Origin: Methylococcaceae bacterium UBA1147
Lineage (GTDB): Bacteria > Pseudomonadota > Gammaproteobacteria > Methylococcales > UBA1147
Direction: 5' to 3'
Length of the DNA stretch: 64,000 nt
Assembly: GCA_002311315.1 (NCBI GenBank)
Contig: DBZZ01000076.1
Span: 45,529 to 109,528, forward strand
The notes below the pieces were generated by a model, which saw only the letters and a list, made by a program, of their open reading frames with translations, did no database searches and had not been told where the DNA came from. A program made the translations under genes and the position numbers. Each line of letters begins with the position of its first letter. Positions within the stretch are counted from its first letter, which is position 1. Shown here piece by piece: positions 46,200 to 60,652 of the stretch.

Positions 46200-47708
46200 A
46201 TGAACCCATCGAAATCATCCATCTCTTTCGTCTGGATGCTGAAAACGTTGAAGAATCCCCGTTGTATTCTGGCTGCTATTACCCTGGGGTTCGGGCTACT
46301 GGCAACATTCCCGTCGTTCGGGCAGAACAACATCTCTCTGCCGGAGATCGGCGACCCGTCAGGCGCCCTGATTACCCCGACGCAGGAACGAGCACTCGGA
46401 GAAGCCTTTTTCCGGAACCTTCATGGAAAGCTCACGATCAACCAGGATCTGGAAATTCAGGAATATATCGAATCCCTGGGACAGCGTCTGTCAAGCAACA
46501 GTGACAACCCTGCACAGCCGTTCCATTTTTTCGTGGTGGTTAACCCCGCGATCAATGCCTTCGCCGGTCCCGGGGGTTACATCGGTGTCAACGCCGGGCT
46601 AATTCTGGCAACCGAAACGGAAAGCGAACTGGCGTCGGTCGTTGCCCACGAAATTGCCCATGTAACCCAGCGTCATCTTTACCGCGCCTTCGAAGCTGCA
46701 AGCCGCATGACCATACCCTCAGCAGCTGCGCTGCTGGTCAGCGTACTGATCGGAACCCAGTCTGCACAACTCGGACAGGCTGCCATCATTGCCGCCCAAG
46801 CCGGAAGCGCTCAGCACCGGATCGACTTTACACGAGATAATGAACAGGAGGCCGACCGTGTCGGCATGCATAACCTGGCGCGATCCGATTTCGATCCGCG
46901 GGGCATGCCTGCATTCTTCGAACGACTGGACAGAACCAGCCGTTACTATCGCGATGGTCTGCCCGAATTCCTCCGAACCCACCCGGTTACCGCCTCACGG
47001 ATTTCGGACACCCGCGGCCGCTCGGAGAAATTCCCCTACAGACAGTTTCTCGATTCGACAGGATACCTGTTGACAAAAGCGAAACTTAGAGTGTTGATAG
47101 GTTCGAAGCCTAATGAAATCATCCAGTATTTCGAAAGCAAACTACAGCGCGGGACGGCGATCCAGAAAGCCGTATCGCATTACGGCTATGCCCTTGGCCT
47201 GGCGGCAGTCCGGCAATACGATAGGGCTCGCCCGGTGCTCAAGGAGCTAATCGATAAAAATCCGGACGAATCGGCTTTCATCAATGCCTTAGCCGGAATG
47301 GAAGTCGAATCCGGGAACATCAGAACCGGCCTTCGTTTGTACAGAAAGGCCTTGGAACAGTCTCCGGGGCAACAGGTAATCGTGCTGGATTATGCCTGGG
47401 CACTGGTTCAGGCCGGACAGAACAAACCAGCAGACAAGCTGCTGACTGACTATCTGCGAAATCACCAGGCGACTCCAAAGAGCTATCGCATCCTGTCACG
47501 TGCCCATGGAAACCAGGGGCATAACGCGCAAGCTCATCGTTACCTTGCCGAGGCTTATTTCCTGGCAGGGCAGACAGAACCGGCAATCAAACACGTCCAG
47601 ATTGCATTGAAGGAAGCTTCCGGGCACCGCTATCTCACCGCCTTGATCGAAGAACGGCTGGATGTGTTTTCCAGGGAAGAAGAAGAGCGGGAAAAGAAGG
47701 AAAAATAA
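46200..47708 (+). CDS. bepA: BepA-like periplasmic M48 metalloprotease with TPR repeats
   Basis: BepA checks and degrades misfolded outer-membrane proteins such as LptD. The 502-residue protein has a signal segment (CILAAITLGFGLLATFPSFGQ), the zinc motif HEIAH in SVVAHEIAHVTQRHL, the downstream Glu in EQEADRVGMHNLARSDFDPRGM, and TPR-like repeats in the C-terminal 200 residues. Length and layout match BepA (YfgC). The last residues are a short charged tail. It converges with the acyl-CoA ligase gene with 11 bases between. Confidence 0.92.
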   Translation: MNPSKSSISFVWMLKTLKNPRCILAAITLGFGLLATFPSFGQNNISLPEIGDPSGALITPTQERALGEAFFRNLHGKLTINQDLEIQEYIESLGQRLSSNSDNPAQPFHFFVVVNPAINAFAGPGGYIGVNAGLILATETESELASVVAHEIAHVTQRHLYRAFEAASRMTIPSAAALLVSVLIGTQSAQLGQAAIIAAQAGSAQHRIDFTRDNEQEADRVGMHNLARSDFDPRGMPAFFERLDRTSRYYRDGLPEFLRTHPVTASRISDTRGRSEKFPYRQFLDSTGYLLTKAKLRVLIGSKPNEIIQYFESKLQRGTAIQKAVSHYGYALGLAAVRQYDRARPVLKELIDKNPDESAFINALAGMEVESGNIRTGLRLYRKALEQSPGQQVIVLDYAWALVQAGQNKPADKLLTDYLRNHQATPKSYRILSRAHGNQGHNAQAHRYLAEAYFLAGQTEPAIKHVQIALKEASGHRYLTALIEERLDVFSREEEEREKKEK

Positions 47709-47719
47709 AGGAAACAGCG

Positions 47720-49294
47720 CTACCGATCGGAATCGACTCCCCGTTCGTATTCTCCGCGACGGCTCAATTCGCGTTTCAGGATTTTTCCCGCTGCGTTTTT
47801 CGGCAAGGCCTGCACCAAGTAGAACTTTCGCGGTACCTGGTATCTACCCAGATGCTCCCGGCACCAGTGCCGTATGACGGTTTCGTCAAGCTCGTCCGAA
47901 GCCACCACATAGGCCACTGGTATTTCGCCGTGTAGATCATGCTGCTGACCGATGACCGCTGCCTCGGTAATTCCATCCATGCGATACAGTACTTCCTCGA
48001 TGATTCGCGGGTAGACATTCATCCCGTTGACAATAACCAGGTCCTTCTTTCGGTCAACAATACTGAAGTAGCCGTCCGTGTCCTCTGTCCCCAGATCTCC
48101 GGTCAGGAACCAGCCATCACGCATGACCGCTTCGGTTTCCTCATACTGGTTCCAGTAACCGCGCATCACGTTTGGGCCGCGTACCGCGATTTCACCGACA
48201 TGCCCCATTACCACACGGTTTCCCTCGTCATCAACAATCTTCATGTCGACACCAGGCACCGGCAAACCAACGGTTCCGGGTCGCGTTTCACCGCCGATCG
48301 GGTTGACGCAGGTCACCGGGGAACACTCGGTAGGACCATCGCCTTCGTAGACGGTGATTCCAAAACGTGACTCGAACTGTTTCAGTACACTGACCGGAAG
48401 CGCAGCCCCACCCGAAACACAATAACGAATTGACCGAAACAGGCCCGTCATTTCAGGATCGGTCCGCAACAGGAGACTATACATACTGGGTACTCCCAGA
48501 TAAATGGTCGCGGAAAACCGGGAAATGGCCCTGAGTACTAGCCGGGGTTCAAAACGAGCAACCGGTACGAATGCACAGCCATGGGCCAGGCAAGCCAGCA
48601 TGCCGACGGTTGCGGCAAATGCATGAAACATAGGCAGCACCAGCAAGATGATTTCTTCCCCAGGCCGCCACTCCATGGCCTGCCTCACGCTCCAGATATT
48701 GGCCGAGAGGTTAGCATGGCTGAGCATTGCACCCTTCGGCTTGCCAGTCGTGCCGGATGTATAAAGGATGGCCGCCAGATCAGCGCAAGGATCGAAATCG
48801 ATCCGTGGTGGCGGCTTGTCAAAGTCCATGACTTCGCTCCAGGAAACCGCGTTCTTGTTAGCGGCCCCCATGATGATTTCCAGGCTCAGGTCTTCGACTC
48901 CTTGCCTTACCAGCGAAGCCGTTTCATCGAAGTTACCGTGATAAATCCATGCCTGAACACCGGCATCCTTCAGAATGAATTGTATTTCCGTGGGGGTGAG
49001 CAGTATGTTGATGGGAACCACCGTTGCACCAGCCTTGACGATACCGAGATATGCAACTGCGAATTCGGCACAATTGATGCTGTACAGTCCGACCCGGTCT
49101 CCCCGATCAACTTCCTGGTCTCCAAGATACGCCGCCACCCGGTCCGACAACTGGTCAAAAGCGCCAAAAGTCAGTATTGTTGCCTCGGACAAGACTGCGG
49201 GGCTGTCGGGATTCGCCAAGACGGAAGTCCGGATCAGTGCCGGCAAATCCGTGATTGTTGGTTTTCCGGGCTGCTGCCGTAAAGAAGTTGGCAA
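47720..49294 (-). CDS. Long-chain acyl-CoA synthetase-like AMP-forming ligase
   Basis: The 524-residue enzyme activates a carboxylic acid with ATP and CoA. Motifs: ATP-binding AILYTSGTTGKPKGAML, YEGDGPTECSPVT in the adenylate region, GWFLTGDLGTEDTDGYFSIVDRKKDLVI, and the C-terminal Lys in NAAGKILKREL. It resembles FadD-type and other medium/long-chain ligases; the substrate cannot be read from sequence. It starts at TTG 49294 with GGAG 8 bases upstream and lies 27 bases after the hydroxylase gene on the same strand, so the two may be co-transcribed. Confidence 0.88.
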   Translation of the reverse strand: MPTSLRQQPGKPTITDLPALIRTSVLANPDSPAVLSEATILTFGAFDQLSDRVAAYLGDQEVDRGDRVGLYSINCAEFAVAYLGIVKAGATVVPINILLTPTEIQFILKDAGVQAWIYHGNFDETASLVRQGVEDLSLEIIMGAANKNAVSWSEVMDFDKPPPRIDFDPCADLAAILYTSGTTGKPKGAMLSHANLSANIWSVRQAMEWRPGEEIILLVLPMFHAFAATVGMLACLAHGCAFVPVARFEPRLVLRAISRFSATIYLGVPSMYSLLLRTDPEMTGLFRSIRYCVSGGAALPVSVLKQFESRFGITVYEGDGPTECSPVTCVNPIGGETRPGTVGLPVPGVDMKIVDDEGNRVVMGHVGEIAVRGPNVMRGYWNQYEETEAVMRDGWFLTGDLGTEDTDGYFSIVDRKKDLVIVNGMNVYPRIIEEVLYRMDGITEAAVIGQQHDLHGEIPVAYVVASDELDETVIRHWCREHLGRYQVPRKFYLVQALPKNAAGKILKRELSRRGEYERGVDSDR

Positions 49295-49321
49295 TGTCTG
49301 CTCCAGGACAGTGCTGAACCC

Positions 49322-50551
49322 TTAGATGCCTGACGAATCCAGCAGAGCCACGCCTCGCGCCAGCTTCGGAAGATTCCCTTCCAGCCCCATGGCATACCGC
49401 ATCACTCTTTTTTTGGCTGGACCCAGCCGCTCCGCAAGCCCAAGGCCAAGGTTACGAAACACTTTGACGGGAAGATGCGGATTGCTGAAAACCCGATAGA
49501 ACAGATCCATGGTGGTCATCATCAAAAGGTTGTCCCTGCGGCGACTTTTTTCGTATTCAAGCAACACGGAAACGTCGGCAAAATCGTAATTCTGCATTGC
49601 CGCCGAAATAATCACCTCGGCAAGGGCGGCAGCATCCATGAACCCGATGTTGACTCCCTGGCCAGCCAGGGGATTGATTGTATGGGCAGCATCGCCGATC
49701 AGAGCCACACCGGGCTTAACATAGTCCTGGGCATGTTGACGCTTGAGGGGGAAACTTCCGCGACCCACAATGCGGCGAAGCCCACCCAGACAGTCCGGGA
49801 ATTCACGCTGAAGTTCGGCGAGCAGAACATCATCGGTCACTCCACTCAGCCGCCTGATTTCGTCCGGAGAATTGTACCAGACCAGCGAGGCGTGGTGCCC
49901 CGGCAAAGGAAGAAAAGCCTGCGGACCTGAGGGAACAAAACGTTGCCAAGTCATATCCTGCTGCCCATCTTCGGTCTCCACCGAAATCACCAATGCGTGC
50001 TGGCGATAGTCCCAGGCAGTCACGCCGATACCAGAAACCTGTCTCACCCTTGAATGCCCGCCATCTGCGGCAACCAGTAGCCTGCCCGAAAGGGCCCTGC
50101 CGTCCTCAAGCTCAACGCTGGAGCCGTTTCCCCCATAGATAATCTTGCGGGTTGCAACCGGACAGAAAAGATCGATGTTCTCAAACTGTTCGATCTGTTC
50201 CAGAAAGGCCAGCTGAATCACCCGGTTTTCCACGATATGTCCCAGCTGTGGTCGAGAAATGTCGTCGGCACGAAACTCGGCGTCTCCGGTGGTTTCCCAA
50301 ACCCGCATCCTTTTGAACGGGCAGTAACGCCGAGACACGACGCCCTGCCAGGCCCCGACAGTCTCCATGACGGTCTGCGAAGACACGCTCAGTGCGGAAA
50401 CGCGCAGGTCCATCTCCTGGTTCGGACGATACGCAGGGGGATAAACACTTTCAACGATGGCCACACGGAAGTCACCACCTCCCAGACAACAACCCAATGC
50501 AGCGCCGACCATACCCCCGCCAACAATCAAAACGTCATATTCGTCTGTCAT
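49322..50551 (-). CDS. FAD-dependent ubiquinone-biosynthesis-type hydroxylase (UbiH/UbiF/UbiI family)
   Basis: The 409-residue flavoprotein monooxygenase has the N-terminal FAD fold (DVLIVGGGMVGAALG), the middle DG segment VAADGGHSRVRQVSGI, and the family signature LIGDAAHTINPLAGQGVNIGFMDA. Enzymes of this family hydroxylate the ubiquinone ring at one of three positions; the exact position cannot be decided by eye. No other ubi gene is adjacent. The C-terminal segment after residue 370 resembles UbiF/UbiI relatives. Confidence 0.85.
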   Translation of the reverse strand: MTDEYDVLIVGGGMVGAALGCCLGGGDFRVAIVESVYPPAYRPNQEMDLRVSALSVSSQTVMETVGAWQGVVSRRYCPFKRMRVWETTGDAEFRADDISRPQLGHIVENRVIQLAFLEQIEQFENIDLFCPVATRKIIYGGNGSSVELEDGRALSGRLLVAADGGHSRVRQVSGIGVTAWDYRQHALVISVETEDGQQDMTWQRFVPSGPQAFLPLPGHHASLVWYNSPDEIRRLSGVTDDVLLAELQREFPDCLGGLRRIVGRGSFPLKRQHAQDYVKPGVALIGDAAHTINPLAGQGVNIGFMDAAALAEVIISAAMQNYDFADVSVLLEYEKSRRRDNLLMMTTMDLFYRVFSNPHLPVKVFRNLGLGLAERLGPAKKRVMRYAMGLEGNLPKLARGVALLDSSGI

Positions 50552-50766
50552 TCAGCCCATCCGAAAGAATATTATGAATCAGAAATAAAGAAAGCCGAGG
50601 ACACTGGATCAGTGGAGACCATGAACTTTAACACTTTCCGTCATTGCGAGAAAATTGCTGGTTCGCTCCCACAACATGCTTGTCGCGAGATCCGGTAGCC
50701 CGAAGCACGAATTCTTTTCAAGGCAACGACGGACCACCGCTGCCATCGTAATTTATGACTGCAAAC

Positions 50767-50795
50767 ATGACATGATTTTGATCGAACGTTATAAT
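50767..50795 (+). promoter_or_regulatory. Sigma70-type promoter for gltBD
   Basis: ATGACA (five of six matches to TTGACA) at 50767-50772, a 17-base spacer, and a perfect TATAAT at 50790-50795. The predicted start near 50802 gives a leader of about 140 bases before gltB. It is the only good promoter in the 393-base spacer at 50552-50944, which otherwise holds no gene. Confidence 0.65.
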
Positions 50796-50897
50796 GTTCA
50801 GCTGTTTGATTTAGAGTCGATAGAAAAACGAAAAGCTACTAGCTTGTTTTTATTGATTTTTCTGGGTCGACTTGAATCCAAAACAAGATATCGTGAA

Positions 50898-50923
50898 AAC
50901 CCGTTCCCGGAGAATCGGGTTTG
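50898..50923 (+). promoter_or_regulatory. Leader hairpin before gltB
   Basis: AAACCCG and CGGGTTT (7 bp) enclose a 12-base loop, ending 21 bases before the gltB ATG, just before the ribosome binding site GAGGTG. There is no T tract, so it is not a terminator. It may affect mRNA stability or translation; role unknown. Confidence 0.4.
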
Positions 50924-50944
50924 TAACAAACATCGAGGTGTACC

Positions 50945-55558
<4,614 letters not shown>

Positions 55559-55585
55559 TTAGGTATCAGCAGAGGTCATTAAAGA

Positions 55586-57025
55586 ATGGGTAACCCCACA
55601 GGTTTCATGGAGATCGATCGTCAGGAACGCGACTTCCGCATTGTCAACGAACGGATCCAGCACTACCGCGAATTCGTTGTCCCCCTAGAGGAGGTGGAAG
55701 TCCGTCAACAGGGCGCCCGCTGCATGGACTGCGGAATTCCCTATTGTCACCAAGGCTGCCCGGTAAACAATATCATCCCTGACTGGAACGATCTTGTTTA
55801 TCACAACAACTGGCGTCAAGCGGTCGAAGTACTTCACAGCACCAACAACTTTCCGGAATTCACAGGGCGAATTTGTCCGGCACCTTGCGAGGCAGCCTGC
55901 ACGCTTAACCTGATCGAAGAGCCTGTTACCATCAAGACGATCGAATGCTCGATTATCGACAAGGCATGGGAAGAAGGCTGGATCCAGCCCGAGATTCCAA
56001 CCGACAAGACCGGAAAAACGGTCGCGGTCGTTGGATCAGGTCCAGCGGGCATGGCTTGCGCGCAGCAACTGGCCAGGGCCGGTCACGATGTGACCGTCCT
56101 GGAGAAAGCTGACAGGATCGGCGGACTACTGAGATACGGAATCCCCGATTTCAAGATGGACAAACACCTGATTGACCGACGTATCGCCCAGATGCAGGCA
56201 GAAGGGGTCCTGTTTCGCCCCAATAACCACGTTGGAGTGGATTTCCCCGCACAGCGACTGATCGACGAATTTGACGCCGTCGTGCTCGCCGCCGGCTCCG
56301 AATACCCGAGAGACCTGGAAGTTCCGGGCAGGGAACTGGAAGGAGTCCATTTCGCCATGGACTTTCTGCCGCAACAGAACAAGCGACTTGCCGGTAGCGA
56401 GGTTCCCGAAGAGGAAAGCATTACGGCAACCGGCAAACACGTGATCGTAATCGGCGGCGGTGACACCGGTTCCGACTGCATCGGAACCTCAATACGCCAA
56501 GCCGCAAAATCGGTCACCCAACTCGAAATCATGCCCAAACCGCCGGCAAAGGAAGACAAGGGGTTGACCTGGCCAAACTGGCCAAACAAACTGCGCACTT
56601 CATCGTCCCAAGCCGAAGGTTGTACCCGAGACTGGAGTGTTATCACCAAGTCGATCAGCGGTGAAAACGGCAAGGCTACCCGCATCCATTGCGCACGCGT
56701 GGAATGGGGGCAGAAAAACGGTGTCTCGCAGATGTTGGAGATCCCGGGAAGCGAGTTCAGCCTTGAGGCTGATCTGATCCTGCTGGCCATGGGATTCGTA
56801 CATCCGGTTCACGAAGGCATGGTTAATGAACTGGGTGCCAAACTGGACCCACGGGGCAACATTCAGGCAAATACCGACGATTACAAAACCAGTGTCGACA
56901 AGGTTTTTGCTGCCGGTGATGTAAGACGCGGTCAGTCCCTGGTTGTCTGGGCAATCCGCGAGGGACGCCAGACCGCCCGAGCGATTGACGAATACCTGAT
57001 GGGGAGTTCCGAATTACCCCGCTAA
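55586..57025 (+). CDS. gltD: Glutamate synthase small subunit
   Basis: GltD supplies electrons from NADPH to GltB. The 479-residue flavoprotein begins with the 4Fe-4S cysteine sets ([14 protein letters not shown] and CPAPCEAAC), then the FAD site ([18 protein letters not shown]) and the NADPH site ([17 protein letters not shown]), then [22 protein letters not shown], a family signature. The ribosome binding site GAGGT lies 9 bases before the ATG. It closes the gltBD operon. Confidence 0.97.
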   Translation: MGNPTGFMEIDRQERDFRIVNERIQHYREFVVPLEEVEVRQQGARCMDCGIPYCHQGCPVNNIIPDWNDLVYHNNWRQAVEVLHSTNNFPEFTGRICPAPCEAACTLNLIEEPVTIKTIECSIIDKAWEEGWIQPEIPTDKTGKTVAVVGSGPAGMACAQQLARAGHDVTVLEKADRIGGLLRYGIPDFKMDKHLIDRRIAQMQAEGVLFRPNNHVGVDFPAQRLIDEFDAVVLAAGSEYPRDLEVPGRELEGVHFAMDFLPQQNKRLAGSEVPEEESITATGKHVIVIGGGDTGSDCIGTSIRQAAKSVTQLEIMPKPPAKEDKGLTWPNWPNKLRTSSSQAEGCTRDWSVITKSISGENGKATRIHCARVEWGQKNGVSQMLEIPGSEFSLEADLILLAMGFVHPVHEGMVNELGAKLDPRGNIQANTDDYKTSVDKVFAAGDVRRGQSLVVWAIREGRQTARAIDEYLMGSSELPR

Positions 57026-57382
57026 GCCATCCGACGGCTCATCGGTCTCCAACCGGGCTCGCCGGACAATAGCGGCCAACCCCGGGTACCTGCCCGCAAG
57101 GTAGTCCGGGGCGCTGGTCTTCACCGCACCCGTCCAAAATACGCCCCCTGTCGGGGCAAGTCACGGCCACTGGAAACAGCAGCCAGCCGTGCCCCAGAAT
57201 GACCCAGTTCCCGGAACCCGTTAGCACATGTATTAACCTAACCGAGCCGGGCAAGCGCGACGTGCTTTCACCCACCTCACTGCACATTTCCAGGCAGGTT
57301 CGAAGCCTCCTGAGACTGGGCCAGATTTCCCCCTTTCCCTTGCGCGTGGGCCTCAACGCCCCATGCCAGCGACTTTTTCAAA
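57026..57382. other. About 360 bases between gltD and the rne promoter
   Basis: I see no gene. A 105-codon reverse frame (57039-57356) has no motif and unusual composition. A weak GC-rich palindromic stretch follows gltD, but it has no T tract. Confidence 0.4.
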
Positions 57383-57411
57383 TTGAAGCTTTGAGGTGAA
57401 ATTGCTATAAT
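57383..57411 (+). promoter_or_regulatory. Sigma70-type promoter for rne
   Basis: TTGAAG at 57383-57388, a 17-base spacer, and a perfect TATAAT at 57406-57411. It predicts a transcript start near 57418, giving a leader of about 500 bases before rne. Such a long leader is typical of rne genes. Confidence 0.7.
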
Positions 57412-57417
57412 GCCCTT

Positions 57418-57918
57418 CGTAAAGAAAGAAAAAGGATTATTGGGTTTCGGCTTTTAACCCGGCAAATCTTCTTTTAACGGAAGTCGCTTGAAACGCATCG
57501 AGATATAAATTCCGAGGGAATTTTCAGCACCGAGCCGTGTGCTTCAGTTTCAAGTTCAAGACGCAAAGATTTTAGATCGGTCCAGACCATTTACCGCCGT
57601 CCGAAGAGGACCTATCCAAGCGGTAACTCAACGTGGATCATTCTTGGGTTTTCTCGCCCGACCCATGACGGGCGACCCGCGTGTCTCACAACGCAACCAT
57701 AAATAGAAGAAAGTTCTAACGAGTCAGTCAATTTGAATTGACCCAACCCCGTATTAGGCGAGGAGAAGAGTCGACCGCTCATCGGTCAAGGCACTAAGCC
57801 AGCAGAAGAGGCTTGTCTACATCAATAATGAACAGAAATTTATGCTGCCAAAGAACATCTCGCATGCCGGAACATACTTCTTTTCGCGCTGGGACGCTGC
57901 TTATGGACATTAAACAGA
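57418..57918 (+). promoter_or_regulatory. Long rne 5' leader, likely autoregulatory
   Basis: About 500 bases between the predicted start and the rne ATG hold no protein gene apart from a short frame starting at 57813 that overlaps rne in another register. A clear hairpin occurs at 57654-57675 (TCGCCCG, 8-base loop, CGGGCGA). In E. coli the ~360-base rne leader binds RNase E and lets it cut its own message. The same role is inferred here from position and length; the sequence was not aligned. Confidence 0.6.
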
Positions 57919-60534
57919 ATGAAAAGAATGCTTGTCAATGCCACACAGGCGGAAGAGCTCCGTATCGCCTTGGTAGAAGGTCAGAAACTATATGATTTCG
58001 ACATAGAGGTACCCTCACGAGAACAGAAAAAATCAAACATCTACAAGGGCAAGATCACCCGCATTGAGCCCAGCCTGGAAGCCGCTTTCGTAGATTACGG
58101 GGCAGGGCGGCACGGGTTTCTACCGTTCAAGGAAATTGCATCCGAGTTCCTTTCAGGTCCTTCCAAGGGAAGATCGAACGTCAAGCACCAGATCAAGGAA
58201 GGCATGGAAATTGTCGTCCAGATCGAAAAGGAAGAGCGGGGCAACAAAGGTGCAGCACTCACAACCTACCTCAGCCTGGCCGGGAGTTACCTGGTCCTGA
58301 TGCCCAACAACCCGCGCGCCGGCGGTATTTCCCGCAGGATTGATGGTGGCGACCGTTCGGATATCAAGGAAGTCATCGAGTCGCTGGAAATTCCGGACGA
58401 CATGGGGCTTATCGTCAGAACCGCGGGCTGCGGGAAAAACGAAGAAGAGCTCCAGTGGGACCTCAACTACCTGTTGCAGCTCTGGGACGCCATTGACCGT
58501 TCCACCAAGGAACGTTCAGCACCTTTCCTGATTTTCCAGGAAAGCAATCTGGTCATCCGTGCATTGCGTGATCATCTGCGCGGTGACATCGATGAAATTC
58601 TCGTCGACAACCCGGCCACCTTCAGAATGGTCCGGAACTTCCTGCAACAGGTCATGCCCACCGTCCTGAACAAGGCAAAGCTGTACGAAGATACCGTTCC
58701 ACTGTTCAGTCGCTACCAGATCGAAAGCCAGATCGAAATGGCCTACAACCGCGAGGTATCACTTCCCTCCGGTGGGGCGATTGTCATCGACCATACCGAG
58801 GCACTGACCTCGATAGACATCAACTCAGGAAAAGCCACCAAAGGCTCCGATATCGAGGAAACAGCCCTGAACACGAATCTCGAGGCGGCCTCGGAAATTG
58901 CCCGCCAACTCAGGCTGCGCGACCTCGGGGGCCTATTCGTCATCGATTTCATTGACATGATGGCATCACGCAACCAGCGCGCCGTCGAAACACACATCAA
59001 GGAAGCGGTTAAAGTCGACCGGGCACGGGTACAGATCGGACGTATTTCGCGCTTCGGCCTGCTTGAGCTTTCGCGGCAGCGACTGCGGCCATCCCTTGGC
59101 GAATCGAGCCAGTTGCTGTGCCCAAGATGCAAGGGCCATGGCTCGATACGCAACGTCGAATCACTGGCTCTCTCCGTACTCCGAATCATCGAAGAAGAGG
59201 CAATGAAGAAATTTACCTCGAAAATCATTGCCCATCTCCCGGTGGAGTCAGCGACTTTTCTACTGAATGAAAAACGCTCTGTCGTAGAACAGATCGAGAA
59301 ACGCCACAATGTTTCCTTGATATTGCTGCCCAACAAGCAGTTGGAAACCCCTGAGTACGAGATCCAGCGGATCCGAACCAACGACGAGATCTCTGACACA
59401 ACCAGCTACCAGCAGATCATAGAACAGAGCAGCAAAACCCCGGAATTTGCCAGAAGGGCAGAACAAAAACCGGAAGAACCGGTAATCAAGAATTTTCTTC
59501 CCGAAACACCGGCCCCACAAGCAGCGAAAAAAGGCCCCGGAGTCATAAAGACATTTCTGAATCGCCTTGTTGGCAAAATGGAAAAGGATGAAACTCCTGT
59601 CGAAGAACCGGTCGTGGGTGCCAGTAGCAACCACGAGGAAACTGCAGAAGCCGAAACCAAACCTCAGTCAAGACGAAGCAGCAGAAGTGGCCGCTCCGGT
59701 AACGGACGCCGCCAGCAAAAAAGAAGCAGGCAAAACCGAACCGCAGTCGAAGAAACCCAAAAACAGGACACCGCCGTAGCGACAAGCGGCGAAAGCGAAG
59801 TAGCGTCAGACTCCGAAAGCGGATCCGGCACGCAAGCCGCCAGCAACGAAAGGGAACCGACGAAACGCAGTCCCACGAGACGTCGGCGGTCCAGACGAGG
59901 TGAGAGCAGGAACTCGAGATCCAAGCCAAAGGACCTCGGTGCGGAGGAATCGTCAGTTGCTGGCGAGAATACAATTCCCCCGGACAGCGACCTGGCGGTC
60001 GAGCCAGTTTCAACACCCGTTCCGCCAAAGGTCAGTGAAAAAGAAGTTGCTGAAAGAGATGACAGCCAAAAAACCGATCAGGCTAAACCCACCGAAAAAT
60101 CCGCCAGAAAAACACAACGCTCAGTCAAGAAAAGCAGATCCGAAGCCCCGTCACAACCAGTTGAGAACCCGAAAACCGCGACCGCATCTGACAGGCTCAG
60201 GAGGATGACACCCGATTCGCCGGCCGATATTGCAAAAGCCAGGGAGACGGTGGTAGAGGCCGCTGGAAACGACACGGAAAAGGCGGTAACAGAAGCCGTG
60301 CAGGAAAACAGTTCCGAGCAATCTGGAGGAGACGAAAAAACAGAGCCCAGCAAAAAACGGCGTCCAAGGACACGGCGTTCGCCGGTCGGACCGCGCAGGT
60401 CTCCGCGTAGCCGCTCGGGAACCAGGACGACCCGCAAAAAAACCGAGACAACTGCCAAGGCTGCAGAAGAATCACCGCAAAACGATAGTACTGAGGATCC
60501 AAAACCGATTATCAACAATGGAGTACAGTCCTGA
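57919..60534 (+). CDS. rne: Ribonuclease E
   Basis: RNase E is the main endonuclease for mRNA decay and rRNA/tRNA processing and scaffolds the degradosome. The 871-residue protein has the S1 domain (residues ~35-120, GKITRIEPSLEAAFVDYG), the 5'-sensor and DNase-I-like domain with the catalytic Asp residues in SIDINSGKATKG and LFVIDFIDMMA, and the zinc-link CPRC (CPRCKGHG). Residues beyond ~520 are low-complexity, with three Arg-rich patches (for example RRSSRSGRSGNGRRQQ and RRRRSRRGESRNSRS) that could bind RNA or partners. The start MKRMLVNATQAEELR is standard. Confidence 0.96.
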   Translation: MKRMLVNATQAEELRIALVEGQKLYDFDIEVPSREQKKSNIYKGKITRIEPSLEAAFVDYGAGRHGFLPFKEIASEFLSGPSKGRSNVKHQIKEGMEIVVQIEKEERGNKGAALTTYLSLAGSYLVLMPNNPRAGGISRRIDGGDRSDIKEVIESLEIPDDMGLIVRTAGCGKNEEELQWDLNYLLQLWDAIDRSTKERSAPFLIFQESNLVIRALRDHLRGDIDEILVDNPATFRMVRNFLQQVMPTVLNKAKLYEDTVPLFSRYQIESQIEMAYNREVSLPSGGAIVIDHTEALTSIDINSGKATKGSDIEETALNTNLEAASEIARQLRLRDLGGLFVIDFIDMMASRNQRAVETHIKEAVKVDRARVQIGRISRFGLLELSRQRLRPSLGESSQLLCPRCKGHGSIRNVESLALSVLRIIEEEAMKKFTSKIIAHLPVESATFLLNEKRSVVEQIEKRHNVSLILLPNKQLETPEYEIQRIRTNDEISDTTSYQQIIEQSSKTPEFARRAEQKPEEPVIKNFLPETPAPQAAKKGPGVIKTFLNRLVGKMEKDETPVEEPVVGASSNHEETAEAETKPQSRRSSRSGRSGNGRRQQKRSRQNRTAVEETQKQDTAVATSGESEVASDSESGSGTQAASNEREPTKRSPTRRRRSRRGESRNSRSKPKDLGAEESSVAGENTIPPDSDLAVEPVSTPVPPKVSEKEVAERDDSQKTDQAKPTEKSARKTQRSVKKSRSEAPSQPVENPKTATASDRLRRMTPDSPADIAKARETVVEAAGNDTEKAVTEAVQENSSEQSGGDEKTEPSKKRRPRTRRSPVGPRRSPRSRSGTRTTRKKTETTAKAAEESPQNDSTEDPKPIINNGVQS

Positions 60535-60652
60535 ACCGGTCGGTTGCGCTGTCAACATCGGCTGGAAGGGAAGCCGTTGCGCCTTGCACCTTCCACCGGG
60601 CTGACAGACCAGTGGAACAAACTGACGCTTAGCGCCCAGAAGCACCTATACG

